The translations under genes were made by a program, and so were the position numbers. The notes below the pieces were generated by a model. The model made no database searches. It saw only the letters and a program-made list of their open reading frames with translations, and was not told the origin of the DNA. This document shows positions 1 to 9,724 of a stretch of DNA of 35,440 nucleotides, in pieces (position 1 is the first letter of the stretch; every line of letters starts with the position of its first letter). This stretch comes from Mikrocytos mackini (Eukaryota > Endomyxa > Ascetosporea > Mikrocytida > Mikrocytiidae): contig JASNJN010000076.1 in NCBI GenBank assembly GCA_030180075.1, forward strand, positions 1 to 35,440, written 5' to 3'.

Positions 1-57
1 CGTGAGATGGCATTATTTTCCGTATTTCTGGTAAAAATCATGATAAAATGGGTCTGA

Positions 58-121
58 GTGTGGGAATTGGAAGATAGTGTGGGAAATGGAAGAAAGTGTG
101 TGAAATGGAAGAAAATGTGGG
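58..121. repeat. 19-bp tandem repeat, about 3.4 copies
   Basis: Three consecutive 19-bp units of the form GTGTGGGAAWTGGAAGAWA start at 58, 77 and 96, with a partial fourth unit from 115. Units differ at one to three positions. No ORF is associated with it. Confidence 0.8.
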
Positions 122-146
122 GCGACGATTTATAGCCCGAAGAAAG

Positions 147-202
147 CGGCGTATGAAGAAGATAAAGAATACTATCATATTAATTAATTAATTCTTTATC
201 TT
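147..202 (+). repeat. dispersed repeat with 12-bp internal inverted repeat (copy A)
   Basis: The segment contains AAGATAAAGAAT (159-170) and its exact reverse complement ATTCTTTATCTT (191-202), separated by about 20 bp of ATTA repeats. A diverged copy lies in the opposite orientation at 22861-22914, including the outer CGGCGTATGAAG-like part. It may be the end or the core of a small MITE; no target duplication could be defined. Confidence 0.5.
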
Positions 203-840
203 TTTAAAAATAAAAAAAATAGGAAAACCATAGAACTGTTTGCCAAGTGTATTATTTATTAAAAAATCCGGCTTTCGAATGTGGTCAAATTTATTACTTG
301 TAATCAAAACTTTGGTTTAAAATAATTTTATAGACAATTTATAACGACCTTTTAAAGCTTATTTTGAATATTTTTTCTGTTTATTGCCTAGGCTTTTCAC
401 CTAAAAATAAAGCCTATTTCCCTAGTCCCTAATTATTATTGTGTTTTAGAAAATGGTATTCGATGAGACCTGTTTTGGTTAGATTCGACGTTTTACCTGT
501 GCTGAAATCTGTGGTAGCCATATCGGCGGGCTAATTAATTCCACGTATTTTTGAATTAGCCGGGTTCCAATATTTTAACAATGGGTCTCTGGTTCCATTA
601 ATTGATATTATAGCTTTTTAGAGAAATAAATCGATTAATTTAGAGTACAACAAGAGTTGGCGGCATATAATAATTAACACATATCACTAAAACATATATA
701 CAATAATAACCGCCATCTCTATTTAAATAAACATATTATGTCTTGTTCATTTCTCCCAAATCACCCAAAGAATGCATAAATGAGAATAATCAAGATTTAG
801 TGCAAAATTAGAATGTATTAAACTTATTATTTTTTTTTTG

Positions 841-905
841 GCAAAAGAGAAACTAATTATTTAATTAATTATAAACTACTCTTTTCAAACTAACGACCTA
901 CTCAT
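841..905 (-). repeat. possible LINE 3'-end remnant shared with 12180-12245
   Basis: About 35 bp around AAGAGAAACTAATTA and AATTAATTATAAA are almost identical to the sequence just downstream (on the minus strand) of the LINE1 stop codon at 12251, followed by about 30 bp of weaker similarity. The simplest reading is a remnant of the same LINE family's 3' UTR; no coding part survives here. Confidence 0.4.
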
Positions 906-1481
906 ATCAGATCCATATATCAGGCCAATAGCTTCTTTAATAAACTCCAAGTTCGACAATCCACTGAATTAAATTCTCATATTTTGAAACATGTTTACAT
1001 TGAACATTGTTTTCCCTAAACAATTCTTCCTATTTTAATTTTTCCAAAAACCCCCTTATGAATAAACACTTTCCGAAGAAATCTGGAAAAATGTGACCAC
1101 ATTTTTTGCATTAAAATCATTAATTTTAACTTAAATATTATTTAATAAATGTTTATCATCACTTTCTAGTTATATTTCACATGTTTTAGTGTCAATATAA
1201 GATTTTGGGTTCAGATTTTGCAATTTTACTATTTCACACATTTTTGATCAAAAATCCAACATATTGTATAACTCAGTTGTATAAAACCATGGAATACTTG
1301 TGAAATTCGAAAACATCATATAACAGTATTCTGACTTTTTGAAAAATAAAATTTTAACTTTATGAATGATATAGAAAAGATATTAATTAGAGAGTTATAA
1401 GCCCATGTAATTCTATTTAGCCAATAGATGGGCATTTCATTATAACGGAAATTTTTATATTTCCATCACGAAATAACACAA

Positions 1482-1503
1482 AGACACAGAGACACAGAGA
1501 CAC
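1482..1503. repeat. 8-bp tandem repeat (AGACACAG)
   Basis: Two perfect copies of AGACACAG followed by a partial third copy (AGACAC). A simple microsatellite-like tract. Confidence 0.75.
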
Positions 1504-1985
1504 TAGTGCAGAATGATATATATGTGACTTGTTCCAATAAAATTCGAATTTTATATCAAAGTTACGTCTAAGCATTCAACTTAAAATACTATACTTATTA
1601 TCGATTGTCAATGATATGATTCAGTATTATTGGCTATTTATAGTTTTCCTGATCGGGTGGGCCAAATAATAATATAACACTAATAGAGAAATAAGAAAGT
1701 AAGCGCCGTTTAAAATGGTACAATCATATATTAATTAGATTTGGCTAATTTCCAACTCAATGGAACTTTTAAAAGACTAAATATATAAAGAATAAATAAT
1801 TAATATAAAATAAATAGGTTGCATTTTTATTGTTCTAACATATTTAATTTAATAAATTAACTGTCAAAACTAAATCACATTTTTATATTGTAAAATCAAT
1901 AGTTAACTTGTAGATTTATAAATATAATTATGTTATATGCAATATAAGATTTTTGAACTGAGAATTACCACAACATAATATTAAA

Positions 1986-2110
1986 CTATTCACAATCAGG
2001 GTTTCCTTGATCAAGCATATCCTTCTCTCAGTTTAGTTCATATAANAAATTATANNNANANANNANCTANAAAGGATATGCTTGATCAAGGAAACCCTGA
2101 TTGTGAATAG
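1986..2110. repeat. 39-bp perfect inverted repeat around ambiguous bases
   Basis: Bases 1986-2024 are the exact reverse complement of 2072-2110. Between them lies a short AT-rich stretch with scattered N calls (about 2046-2070). A perfect fold-back around unresolved bases may be a real hairpin that blocked sequencing, or a false join in assembly. The right arm overlaps the 5' edge of the PHD-like ORF fragment. Confidence 0.85.
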
Positions 2111-3036
2111 ACGAAGGTATTGGTGCCAAATCAGTGGGGGAAGCTAAAAATGTAGGACGTAAGGAAGTTGGTTTGTTGTCGGAATTTGCGGATCTAAATT
2201 TAGTAGAAAATGCGTTTAATGATATAAGATGCGCAACATCCAGGGTTGCGTTTATGACAGGCATAAACCCTTTATGACATGACATGGGTTTTAACCGGTA
2301 TAAACCGGATTAAACCATGTCAAAAACCTCAAATTTTTATATTTTGAAAATATTTTAAAAATTCCAAAAATAATCTTAGTTGGAATTACTTAACGTAATC
2401 TCAGGAGATTAGAAATAAAATATTTCCTGAAAAATCAAAAATCTCCAAAATCAAAGTAATAAAATATTAAAATAAAAATTTGCTAAAAATCGAAAAAATT
2501 TTCCCCAAAATCTTCCAAAAATTAGTTCCTACCAAATTTTAGGTTTATGCCGGATAAAACGTCAAAAAGGTTTATGACATGAAGGTAATATCCGGTTTTT
2601 ACCAGGGTGGTAAAAACCAGGTGGTTTTTACCTTACAACCCTGGCAACATCTAGCCTATCTTCAAATTTGGCCATAAGTGAGAAGTTAAATGAAATTAAA
2701 GCTCTTATTTCGACTTCTTCTCTTTCCGATTTCCAAACAACGGGCCCAAAGAAAGGCTTCAATAATAGATCCATTACTGTGAAGCAAAGAGAAATTTCCG
2801 TTCTAGTTAGCAGTAAAGAAAGTCTTAATTTTAAAAGACTGTCCAAAAAGAGGGGAAGTAAAGTCAAGGGAATCATCAAAAGTTTCAGAATTTGTATGTC
2901 TTGCTATTTCATAGATGATGATACAAGTTGTCCAACAATCGATTGGATTGAGTGTCTGAAATGTCGAAAATGGTACCACAAACATTGTCTTTTGGACCAA
3001 TTAGAGGAAGTTAATGCAGATTACCATTGCTGTTAG
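2107..3036 (+). pseudogene. 5'-truncated PHD-finger-like ORF, split by a MITE
   Basis: An open frame runs from 2107 (after a TGA at 2104) to 2240 and continues in the same frame from 2652 to the TAG at 3034-3036 if the hAT MITE and one copy of its 8-bp duplication are skipped. The C-terminus has a PHD/RING-like cysteine-histidine pattern: C-x2-C, then C-x2-C-x2-WYH-x2-C, then a terminal CC. Such fingers occur in chromatin proteins and at the C-termini of some transposases. There is no ATG in the upstream part, and the fragment abuts the inverted repeat with ambiguous bases, so the 5' end is missing or misassembled. Middle residues are rich in Ser, Lys and Arg and are not recognised. Inference: a dead gene or transposase remnant. 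Confidence 0.5.
2241..2643. mobile_element. 403-bp hAT-type MITE with 8-bp target duplication
   Basis: The element begins CAGGGTTG and ends CAACCCTG, so the terminal inverted repeats match over 8 bp. It is flanked on both sides by GCAACATC (2233-2240 and 2644-2651). An 8-bp duplication with CAGGG-type ends is characteristic of hAT transposons. The interior is AT-rich and non-coding, with repeated GGTTTATGACATG-like and GGTAAAAACC-like motifs near the ends. Removing it rejoins an ORF in frame. Confidence 0.88.
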
Positions 3037-3760
3037 TTCTTTTTTCTAATTAAAGTTATTATATTAATCTCTGAGTGTTGTTTAAGCCATGTCTAACATA
3101 AGTAGAAATACAGAGTATAATGATTTTGTTGTAACTAAGGTTTTAGTAGAAATGGCCACATTTCCCATAACGCGAGTCTATGTGTCAAGAGTTTAGTGAT
3201 GTGACCGTCTAACTAATTGTTAGACGACAACATCCAACTTTTAAGATTTCCAAAAGTTATAAATAAATATAAAAATATATAGAAAATCTCCAAGATCAAT
3301 TTTATATAAAACTACACAATGTAAAACTATAACGGGACACACCCGAAGTACAGTCACTTCAACACACGCACTACGCGAACAAGAAACATCTACGACACTT
3401 ACGTGTCGACCGGTCACGTCATTTAGTCGTTCGAATGAGAACTTCCCCATTAACAGTCTTTTATGAAGTTCCCAATCGAATTGTGTCCGTTGTTGTTTCC
3501 CCAAAGTGCCCTTTTATAGATAAGCTTTGTTAAAGTGTGTTGTTATAATTCTTTGCTCGGATTTTACAGGTTTTTTAAAATTTGAAAAATAAAAATCAAT
3601 AATACAAGTATATAGGGTTTAATACAAAACGAGACCAAGCATTTCGTGTTTTATAGAGTTTATTGAACTTATGTATGTTTTAAAAATGATTTTCGGACCC
3701 TCTAAAAAACACTTAAAGCTTATATTTCTATCTTTCTGATTAATATTGTAGAAACCCTAC
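3037..3760. other. intergenic region upstream of the kinesin gene
   Basis: No convincing gene. A perfect 8-bp hairpin (CGTCTAAC, loop TAATT, GTTAGACG) lies at 3206-3226. About 3330-3530 is less AT-rich than its surroundings and is open on the minus strand without an ATG at its start; it resembles decayed element sequence. The last bases before the kinesin ATG contain an ACCCTAC motif; CCC-type motifs just upstream of start codons are known in microsporidia. Confidence 0.45.
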
Positions 3761-5164
3761 ATGGTCCAAAACATCCTACCAACACCTCAGATAAGAATCA
3801 AACTTAACCAATCATCAGAGTTTCATTCCACTACTTCGAAAAAGGCCAAAACGGTACCAGAGAAGAAAGGAGATATGAAAATCCTCACAACTCAAACACC
3901 CTCTTTGTCATTTCAACTAAAGAACAATTCCATCGTTCTCCACACTCATACTAAAACATTGTATCCCAAAGCCGCTCAAACAGTGTACATCCCCCAAGTT
4001 GCACCCCCAAATCCTTCAAATGTCTCCCAAAACAAAAACTTACACCTTTTAACACTAATTAACAACGACAAATTTCATTGTATTAACTACAACAAGAAAC
4101 TAATTCAACAAAACGATTTTTTAATGTCAAAATTAACCACACAAACCGAAGCTATAAATTCTCTTCAAAATAGAATCATAGATTTAAAAGGGTCGATAAG
4201 AGTACATTGTCGCATAAGCCCATTTTCCAAGTCTGATTTGTTCAATATAATCTCACCGACACATTTACTTGGAAAATACAGTTTGGAAATAGCGAAAAGT
4301 ACGTCCACAAACAAACCAAAATTAAGCCAAGTATATTATGAAGAAAACAATGCAGAAATTTACGATGAAATAAAAGACTTCACTTTGTCTGTCTTTGGTG
4401 GGTACAATGTTAGCCTTTTCATGTACGGCCAAACAGGGTCAGGAAAGACGCACACATTGTTTGGAGATTCCAGAGAGAATGGGTTGATAGAACATATTGT
4501 AGAAGACATTTACAGAGAAAAGAAGGAAAGAAAAATGATAGGAGAAACTGCGGACATTTCTATTTCAGCCATAGAGATTTACAACGATAAATTTAGAGAT
4601 TTAATAGAAGCTACTAAAGAAAACAACAAAGGCAAAAATAAGGAGAAAGTGTTTGTAAAATCTATTTACAATTTCGAAGCGACTTCAGAAATACCTAAAA
4701 ACAAGCTTGCTGTACTAAACATTATTAAAAAAATATCCAAATTAAAAACTACAGCGGCTACTTTACTCAATGACAAAAGCAGTAGGAGTCATACAATTGT
4801 TAGAATCACATTATCCATTGGAGAAAGCGGCAAAGTAAGTACTTTAACTTTAGTTGATTTAGCAGGAAGTGAAAGAATAAATAAAAGTAAAGCATCCGGC
4901 GTTCGTTTAGAAGAGGCTAAATTTATAAACCTAAGTTTGTCCAGCTTGGGTCTTTGTATTAATTCTTTAATAAATAAGAGGTCACATATACCTTATAGGA
5001 ATAGTATACTTACTCAGTTCTTAGAAAAAGGGATAGGAGGAAACAGTAGGAGTATGTTTATTGTTAATTTAAAAATAGATGAAGACAGTTTGAAAGAGAG
5101 TGAAAATACAATGAAGTTTGCAGGAGATCTAATTAAAGTAAAAGGGAAGAAAATAATGAACTAG
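3761..5164 (+). CDS. KAR3: kinesin-14 (Kar3-type) C-terminal motor protein
   Basis: A 467-residue protein with the motor at its C-terminal end, the arrangement of minus-end-directed kinesin-14. Residues 1-140 are a short Lys/Thr/Pro-rich tail with a brief coil-like stretch (about 110-142), then the neck LKGSIRVHCRISP at 142-154. The P-loop GQTGSGKTHT lies at 223-232, switch I NDKSSRSHT at 337-345 and switch II LVDLAGSER at 364-372; the motor ends with the usual N-x-M-K-F-A segment. All nucleotide-binding motifs are intact, so an active ATPase is expected, acting on spindle microtubules. It is much shorter than yeast Kar3, mostly from loss of the coiled-coil stalk, consistent with microsporidian reduction. 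ATG 3761 is preceded by ACCCTAC. The convergent cyclophilin gene ends 37 bp downstream. Confidence 0.95.
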   Translation: MVQNILPTPQIRIKLNQSSEFHSTTSKKAKTVPEKKGDMKILTTQTPSLSFQLKNNSIVLHTHTKTLYPKAAQTVYIPQVAPPNPSNVSQNKNLHLLTLINNDKFHCINYNKKLIQQNDFLMSKLTTQTEAINSLQNRIIDLKGSIRVHCRISPFSKSDLFNIISPTHLLGKYSLEIAKSTSTNKPKLSQVYYEENNAEIYDEIKDFTLSVFGGYNVSLFMYGQTGSGKTHTLFGDSRENGLIEHIVEDIYREKKERKMIGETADISISAIEIYNDKFRDLIEATKENNKGKNKEKVFVKSIYNFEATSEIPKNKLAVLNIIKKISKLKTTAATLLNDKSSRSHTIVRITLSIGESGKVSTLTLVDLAGSERINKSKASGVRLEEAKFINLSLSSLGLCINSLINKRSHIPYRNSILTQFLEKGIGGNSRSMFIVNLKIDEDSLKESENTMKFAGDLIKVKGKKIMN

Positions 5165-5201
5165 GTTTTAATATTCAAAATGATACTATTTACTCAATTA
5201 A

Positions 5202-5840
5202 TTATAAATCGGCGTCTTCTTCCTCGCCGTCTTCGGTGTTGTCTGAATACTCACCGCAATTAACTACGACAACTTCTTCGCGAGGTTCGCCACCGTACGC
5301 TCCCAAATCTCCTATTTCTTTAACAACGTCCATTCCTTCTAAAACTTTACCAAACACTAAATGCTTTCCGTCTAAGTGGGGAAACTTGTCGAGGGTTATG
5401 AAGAATTGAGAGCCGTTTGTGTTTGGACCACCATTAGCCATAGAAAGTAAACCCTCGTTGTCGTGTTTGTTGATGAACTTCTCGTCGTCGAACTTGTCGC
5501 CGAAGATGCTAGCTCCTCCAGTCCCGTTGTGGTTGACAAAATCCCCTCCTTGTAAAACAAATCCCTTTATTACTCTGTGGAACTTAGACCCCTTGTAGGT
5601 TAGCTCCTTGTATTCTCCGTCTATCTTCTTAAACAAACCTCCTTTTGATAACGCTAAGAAATTGGCTGATGTAAGTGGGGCATCTAGACCAAAAAGACCC
5701 AGTTTGATTGTCTTCTCACCTCCCTTCCCGATTCTTACAGTGAAGAAGACTTTGGAAGTGATTGTTCTAGTCTTGTCCTTACCAAAGAACTGTTGTGTGT
5801 AGCACAAGAAAAGGAATGTTGTTGTTAAGATTTTAAACAT
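5202..5840 (-). CDS. secretory-pathway cyclophilin (peptidyl-prolyl isomerase, CypB-like)
   Basis: A 212-residue cyclophilin counted from the ATG at 5840; the frame is open 10 codons further but only to a TTG. The N-terminus [20 protein letters not shown] is a good signal peptide, placing the enzyme in the ER or secretory pathway. The catalytic core is present: [17 protein letters not shown] with the catalytic Arg, [16 protein letters not shown] with the Gln and Phe of the active site, and [18 protein letters not shown]. The cyclosporin-binding Trp before LDGKH is His, as in several non-CypA members. The C-terminus is an acidic tail ending DADL, which might act as a weak KDEL-like retention signal (inference). 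The gene converges with the kinesin gene and diverges from TIF6. Confidence 0.93.
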   Translation of the reverse strand: MFKILTTTFLFLCYTQQFFGKDKTRTITSKVFFTVRIGKGGEKTIKLGLFGLDAPLTSANFLALSKGGLFKKIDGEYKELTYKGSKFHRVIKGFVLQGGDFVNHNGTGGASIFGDKFDDEKFINKHDNEGLLSMANGGPNTNGSQFFITLDKFPHLDGKHLVFGKVLEGMDVVKEIGDLGAYGGEPREEVVVVNCGEYSDNTEDGEEEDADL

Positions 5841-6094
5841 TTTTGACAAATATTTTAAAACAAAATTCAAACGATTTAAAAGGAGGTTTATAGTCTAATA
5901 AAAGTTGTTAATTCTATATTTGCTGCTATATTTTTAAACTAACCACGTATACCCAAGTTAACTGGTATGTTTCTGGATCGATCTAAAATACCCAGGCATA
6001 TTTCTCGACCAACAACAAAGCAATCCATAACATACTAGACAATTTAGTAACTCTAGTTTATATTTTTCTTTAAAAATTTTCAAAAATTAAGAAG

Positions 6095-6820
6095 ATGACA
6101 TTCAAAGTCGTAAAGGGGCATCTCGCGACACCTGGTAACTACACAGTTTTAACAAACACATTCTGTTTGGTCGGCAAGGAGCTTAGCAGAAGGTATTACA
6201 AGCAGCTCAAAGAGAGTCTTCCAGTTAATTTCCCAATCATTCCTTGTACAGTTGGGTACATTAACACAATCGGTCATTTTATAATAGCAAACTCCACGCA
6301 CCTAATTGTAAGTTCCCTCTGCGAAGACAACGAATTGCAACACCTTAGAAACTGTCTCCCGGACAATGTAGCAATTCTGCGTCTCTCCGACCATGCAAAC
6401 TGCCTTGGCAACTTCATAGTTCTGAACGACAAGGGAATGATTATCACGGCCGAGGAGATTTCAGTACCGAACAAAATCCTTGTTGAAATAGAACAGTTTT
6501 TGAACAAGGAGCGAGAGCCTAAGCTCAACGTACTCAGAGCCAGCACGAACGCGGAGGAACCATGTATTGCAAGCTTTATAAGGGCGTGTAATTTTCTGAC
6601 TTTCTTTCAACCAGAAACTTCAAATAAGTACTTAGAAGATGCAACTAACACTCTTAATACAAACGGTACTCGAATTACAGTAAACAAAGGAAGTGTATTA
6701 ATTGGTAAAGACATAATCATGAACGACTGTATGTGTTTATTTGGAAGTGCGAGTACTAGTCATGAATCTAGAATTATTGAAACTTTAATTGATAAAACTT
6801 TAGAAGGATTAGAACAGTAA
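6095..6820 (+). CDS. TIF6: translation initiation factor eIF6 / 60S anti-association factor
   Basis: A 241-residue protein, close to the usual ~245. It matches eIF6 along its length: LTNTFCLVGKE near the N-terminus, DNELQHLRNCLPDNVAILRL followed by LGNFIVLNDKGMII in the middle, and TVNKGSVLIGKDIIMNDCMC near the end. eIF6 is a pentein-fold protein needed for late pre-60S ribosome maturation in the nucleolus and for keeping free 60S subunits from joining 40S. ATG 6095 is the first in frame. The upstream 254 bp hold the shared promoter region with the cyclophilin gene on the other strand. The RING gene starts 46 bp after its stop, so promoter and terminator of this pair must overlap closely. Confidence 0.95.
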   Translation: MTFKVVKGHLATPGNYTVLTNTFCLVGKELSRRYYKQLKESLPVNFPIIPCTVGYINTIGHFIIANSTHLIVSSLCEDNELQHLRNCLPDNVAILRLSDHANCLGNFIVLNDKGMIITAEEISVPNKILVEIEQFLNKEREPKLNVLRASTNAEEPCIASFIRACNFLTFFQPETSNKYLEDATNTLNTNGTRITVNKGSVLIGKDIIMNDCMCLFGSASTSHESRIIETLIDKTLEGLEQ

Positions 6821-6866
6821 AATTTTCTTAAAATTACTTAAAATTAATTAAATAAGATAATTTATT

Positions 6867-7727
6867 ATGAGATGCAATATCTGTTGGACTAACACTAAGA
6901 GCTTAGCGAAATACTACGTACTGAAATGTAAACATGTCTTTTGTGATAAAGCGTGTTTGAAAAAATTACTGAACAAGAAACAATGTTTGGTATGCAGTTT
7001 TGGGAAATACGAAGACATAAAGGAAAATATTATGGTTATAGATAACCAGAGAAACAACCCAATGGATTTTATGAAGTACTCTCTTGATAACTTAGGCTCA
7101 AAATTAGGAAACACTTTACAATTTATTGAATTTCAGCATAATGAGGAAATAAACATACTCAACAACTACTCAAAAAGAAAAACAAATGCCTTAGAAGTAA
7201 AGATAAAGCAACTCTATCAAAATATTGATAGCTCTAATAAAGATTCTAAATTAAAAGAAGATGAAATAAGACAACTTAAAGTCGAAAATTGCCGTTTACA
7301 TAAAAATATAAAAGTCCTTCAAAACGAATTGAAAGAATCAAACAGAAAAAATTTAAATTACCAAAAATATATCACTAAAAAGCGAGAAAGTACAAATAAT
7401 TCAAATATAATAAATAGCAAAAACAAAACAGACCATTTCAATAAAATAAGAAACGAAGAAACCGGCCGTAAATTAAAAGCATTGGAATATAAAAATTTTA
7501 GAGACGACGACAATAATTCGGAAATTAGCAATTTATTACAAACTTTTGGCAAAAAGCCTTTTCGTACAAAGACAATTTCTTTAGAAAAAGGCAGTACATT
7601 TCAAGATAGTAAACGTTCAAAGGTAAGTTTAAAAGAAGTTCTTTTCAATAAAACGAACAACCAAAAAGAAACGTTATTTAGTTGTTTCGATAGCAATGTC
7701 ATGGGAAGTTTGTTTCAGAAGTTTTAA
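6867..7727 (+). CDS. RING-finger coiled-coil protein, Zip3/HEI10-like
   Basis: A 286-residue basic protein. The N-terminus has a RING-like zinc pattern: CNIC (Cys3, Cys6), CKHVFC (Cys, His, Cys), a further Cys four residues on, and CLVC about ten residues later. Residues from about 105 to 175 are heptad-like and rich in Lys, Asn, Leu and Glu, predicting a coiled coil; the C-terminal third is Lys/Ser-rich. An N-terminal RING followed by a coil and a basic disordered tail is the layout of Zip3, HEI10 and RNF212 SUMO/ubiquitin E3 ligases that act at meiotic crossovers. The assignment rests on layout and RING spacing only; another short RING E3 is possible. Its TAA overlaps the end of the SSL2 gene on the opposite strand by a few bases. 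Confidence 0.7.
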   Translation: MRCNICWTNTKSLAKYYVLKCKHVFCDKACLKKLLNKKQCLVCSFGKYEDIKENIMVIDNQRNNPMDFMKYSLDNLGSKLGNTLQFIEFQHNEEINILNNYSKRKTNALEVKIKQLYQNIDSSNKDSKLKEDEIRQLKVENCRLHKNIKVLQNELKESNRKNLNYQKYITKKRESTNNSNIINSKNKTDHFNKIRNEETGRKLKALEYKNFRDDDNNSEISNLLQTFGKKPFRTKTISLEKGSTFQDSKRSKVSLKEVLFNKTNNQKETLFSCFDSNVMGSLFQKF

Positions 7728-9724
7728 TTGTTGGATATGTAAATGTGTTCTTCTAATTCATTCTCTTCAAAATAGCTCTTTATATTTTCTTTCTTTATCC
7801 TACCAATAAGTTTATTGATAGTCTCTTGTTCAACTTCTAATTTTTTATTTTCATTGTTTTCAATGTAATTTAAATTGTCTACCAAATAAAAAGAATATCC
7901 CTGGTCTACGAGATAGCTCTGTCTCTTTTGTATGTACTTTTCCTCGTCTGACTTAGTTGTGACTAAAGAGTAAAAAACTGCATTAAAGTCCTTTTCGCTT
8001 TTATTTTTGAACAAATTAAGAACGTCCAAGTTTCCTTCTCCTGTCTTAGGCCGCAAGACTCTGCCCAGTCTTTGGGTTTCTTGTCGCCTACTGGAAAAGT
8101 GGAACGAAATTTGAATGATAACGTTTACATCAGGGAGATCTATCGAAGTATCGCCTACTTTACTGACAAACACAGTTCCCTTCGAACTCCTTAAGTGGTT
8201 CAAAATACGAATTCTTTCTCTCTCAATTGTCTTTCCATAAATAAGAGGTCTTTGTAAAAACTCGCTGTATATTTTTAGAGCTACAACGTTATCACTAAAT
8301 ATCATAATTGAGTGTCCTTCCTTTTCGTGCTTTTCTATTAACAGCTTAACCATCTCAAATTTAGTCGGGTTGAGTGTGCTTAAAGCCGCCCTTTTGCCCA
8401 TAGCCTCATTGTGATTCGAGTTTTCATATTCTTGTTTGAACTTAGTTTCGAAGGGGCACCAAATTTCAATACATTTAACCTTTGCCAAATACCCTTCTTG
8501 TTGAAGTTGCAGCCAATTAGCTTCATAAAGTTTCGGGCCGACCAAAAAATAGAGGTCTTCCGTCTTTGTATCTTCTCTGAGTAAAGTGGCAGTGAGTCCT
8601 ATTCTTGTTTTCGCATGTGCCTTACTGAGGACTTTTCTGAACATGTTTGCAGGCGCTATGTGTACTTCGTCCAGCAGAATAAGCCCCCAATCGCTGTTTT
8701 CTATAAATTTCATTATTTTCTCTCCCATCTCCGATTTCTTTCTCTCTATACTTAGCATATAGTAAGTTGTAATCAATACAAATGGCTCTTTGCGTGTAGT
8801 GATGTTTTCTTTTTCATTCGATGTAAAACATACTATTTGGTTTACCTTTAGATGCGTCCATTTCAAAAACTGCTGTTTCAACTGTGTGCAAGAAACACCT
8901 GTAGTGGCTACTACTACAGTCGATTTGCCTATTGTACACGCTGCAGCGATACCGAGAAGCGACTTCCCGGCCCCACAAGGCAGCACGAAAATACCGGATG
9001 AAGCTCGTCCTCCTGAAAATATTCTGGATAAAGAACCCTGTTGGTATGGCCTTAAAACAGAAGAGTCTATCAACTTCAAATCTTTAAATTCCTGCAATGT
9101 TTTGTCCTCTAGATAATTGTACTCTTCTTGTAAAGGATATCCAAAAGACACACTAAAGTGTCTTAGGTTTTCTATTTTCGTTCTGTCGATTTCAATTGAA
9201 TATATTTTTATTATTTTGTTGTCTTTGGTTTTAATGAAATAACTTTGGCAGAATGATTGTCTGTTTTGGAGTATCTTTTCGTGTTGTATTTCTTCGCTTG
9301 TGTTAAGAATCATTTTCTTTAACCCTAAAGAAAGGCGGCAGTTCCAAATTTGCTCTGTTAGAAGCAGCTCGTTGAAAAAATCTCTGTCTGTTGATTGTAA
9401 GAAATAACGACCCTTCTGGAAGAATAGTTTGGCTTTCCCATAGTGCTTTGTAACGTTTAATATGTAGTTCTCGAGTACGGGAGGAAGCCCAGTGCAGCTG
9501 AATGTCTTCAGGGTGTTAATTATTTCATTAGGTGTTAAACCGACTGCAATTGCTGCGAATAGAGAGTATGAGTTGATTCTATACTCATGTATGTTCTCAG
9601 GCCTCGACAAAGGCTCAGCTACAATGTTCAAAAAGTAGGAAGCCTGGGTGTGATATTTAGAGTTTGTATTGAGCAAAATTAGGTTGTTGTTAAGTATATA
9701 CAGTGGTTTCTCAATTTTTTGCAT
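7724..9724 (-). CDS. SSL2: TFIIH helicase subunit XPB / Rad25
   Basis: A 666-residue SF2 helicase. Around residues 41-110 it has the XPB damage-recognition-like domain (RPENIHEYRINSYSLFAAIA and YGKAKLFFQKGRYFLQS). Walker A PCGAGKS is at 249-255, the XPB-type Walker B DEVH at 352-355, motif III GLTATLL followed by the diagnostic RED motif at about 376-385, and motif VI QRLGRVLRPK at 551-560. XPB is the DNA translocase of TFIIH that opens promoters for RNA polymerase II and acts in nucleotide excision repair. The protein is shorter than yeast Ssl2 (843 aa), lacking most of the N-terminal and C-terminal extensions. It starts at ATG 9724, head to head with ARP4 across 33 bp, and ends tail to tail in the RING gene with a short overlap. 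Confidence 0.97.
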   Translation of the reverse strand: MQKIEKPLYILNNNLILLNTNSKYHTQASYFLNIVAEPLSRPENIHEYRINSYSLFAAIAVGLTPNEIINTLKTFSCTGLPPVLENYILNVTKHYGKAKLFFQKGRYFLQSTDRDFFNELLLTEQIWNCRLSLGLKKMILNTSEEIQHEKILQNRQSFCQSYFIKTKDNKIIKIYSIEIDRTKIENLRHFSVSFGYPLQEEYNYLEDKTLQEFKDLKLIDSSVLRPYQQGSLSRIFSGGRASSGIFVLPCGAGKSLLGIAAACTIGKSTVVVATTGVSCTQLKQQFLKWTHLKVNQIVCFTSNEKENITTRKEPFVLITTYYMLSIERKKSEMGEKIMKFIENSDWGLILLDEVHIAPANMFRKVLSKAHAKTRIGLTATLLREDTKTEDLYFLVGPKLYEANWLQLQQEGYLAKVKCIEIWCPFETKFKQEYENSNHNEAMGKRAALSTLNPTKFEMVKLLIEKHEKEGHSIMIFSDNVVALKIYSEFLQRPLIYGKTIERERIRILNHLRSSKGTVFVSKVGDTSIDLPDVNVIIQISFHFSSRRQETQRLGRVLRPKTGEGNLDVLNLFKNKSEKDFNAVFYSLVTTKSDEEKYIQKRQSYLVDQGYSFYLVDNLNYIENNENKKLEVEQETINKLIGRIKKENIKSYFEENELEEHIYISNN

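Larger units (their letters stand above)
203..1985. other. AT-rich intergenic DNA without recognisable genes
   Basis: This stretch is strongly AT-rich, with stops in all frames and no ORF that looks coding. It holds a LINE-3'-end-like patch at 841-905, a short tandem repeat at 1482-1503 and a GGCTAATT/AATTAGCC inverted repeat near 530-560. I see no RNA gene in it. Confidence 0.6.

Noticed and set aside
3241-3504. Minus-strand ORF of 87 codons upstream of the kinesin gene
   Set aside because: TTG start only, ends in an AT-rich Phe/Ile run, no recognised motif.
5841-5870. Ten extra N-terminal codons of the cyclophilin
   Set aside because: They begin with TTG; the ATG at 5840 gives a better signal peptide.
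8790-9116. Plus-strand ORF of 108 codons inside SSL2
   Set aside because: It is antisense to the conserved helicase motifs and has no features of its own.
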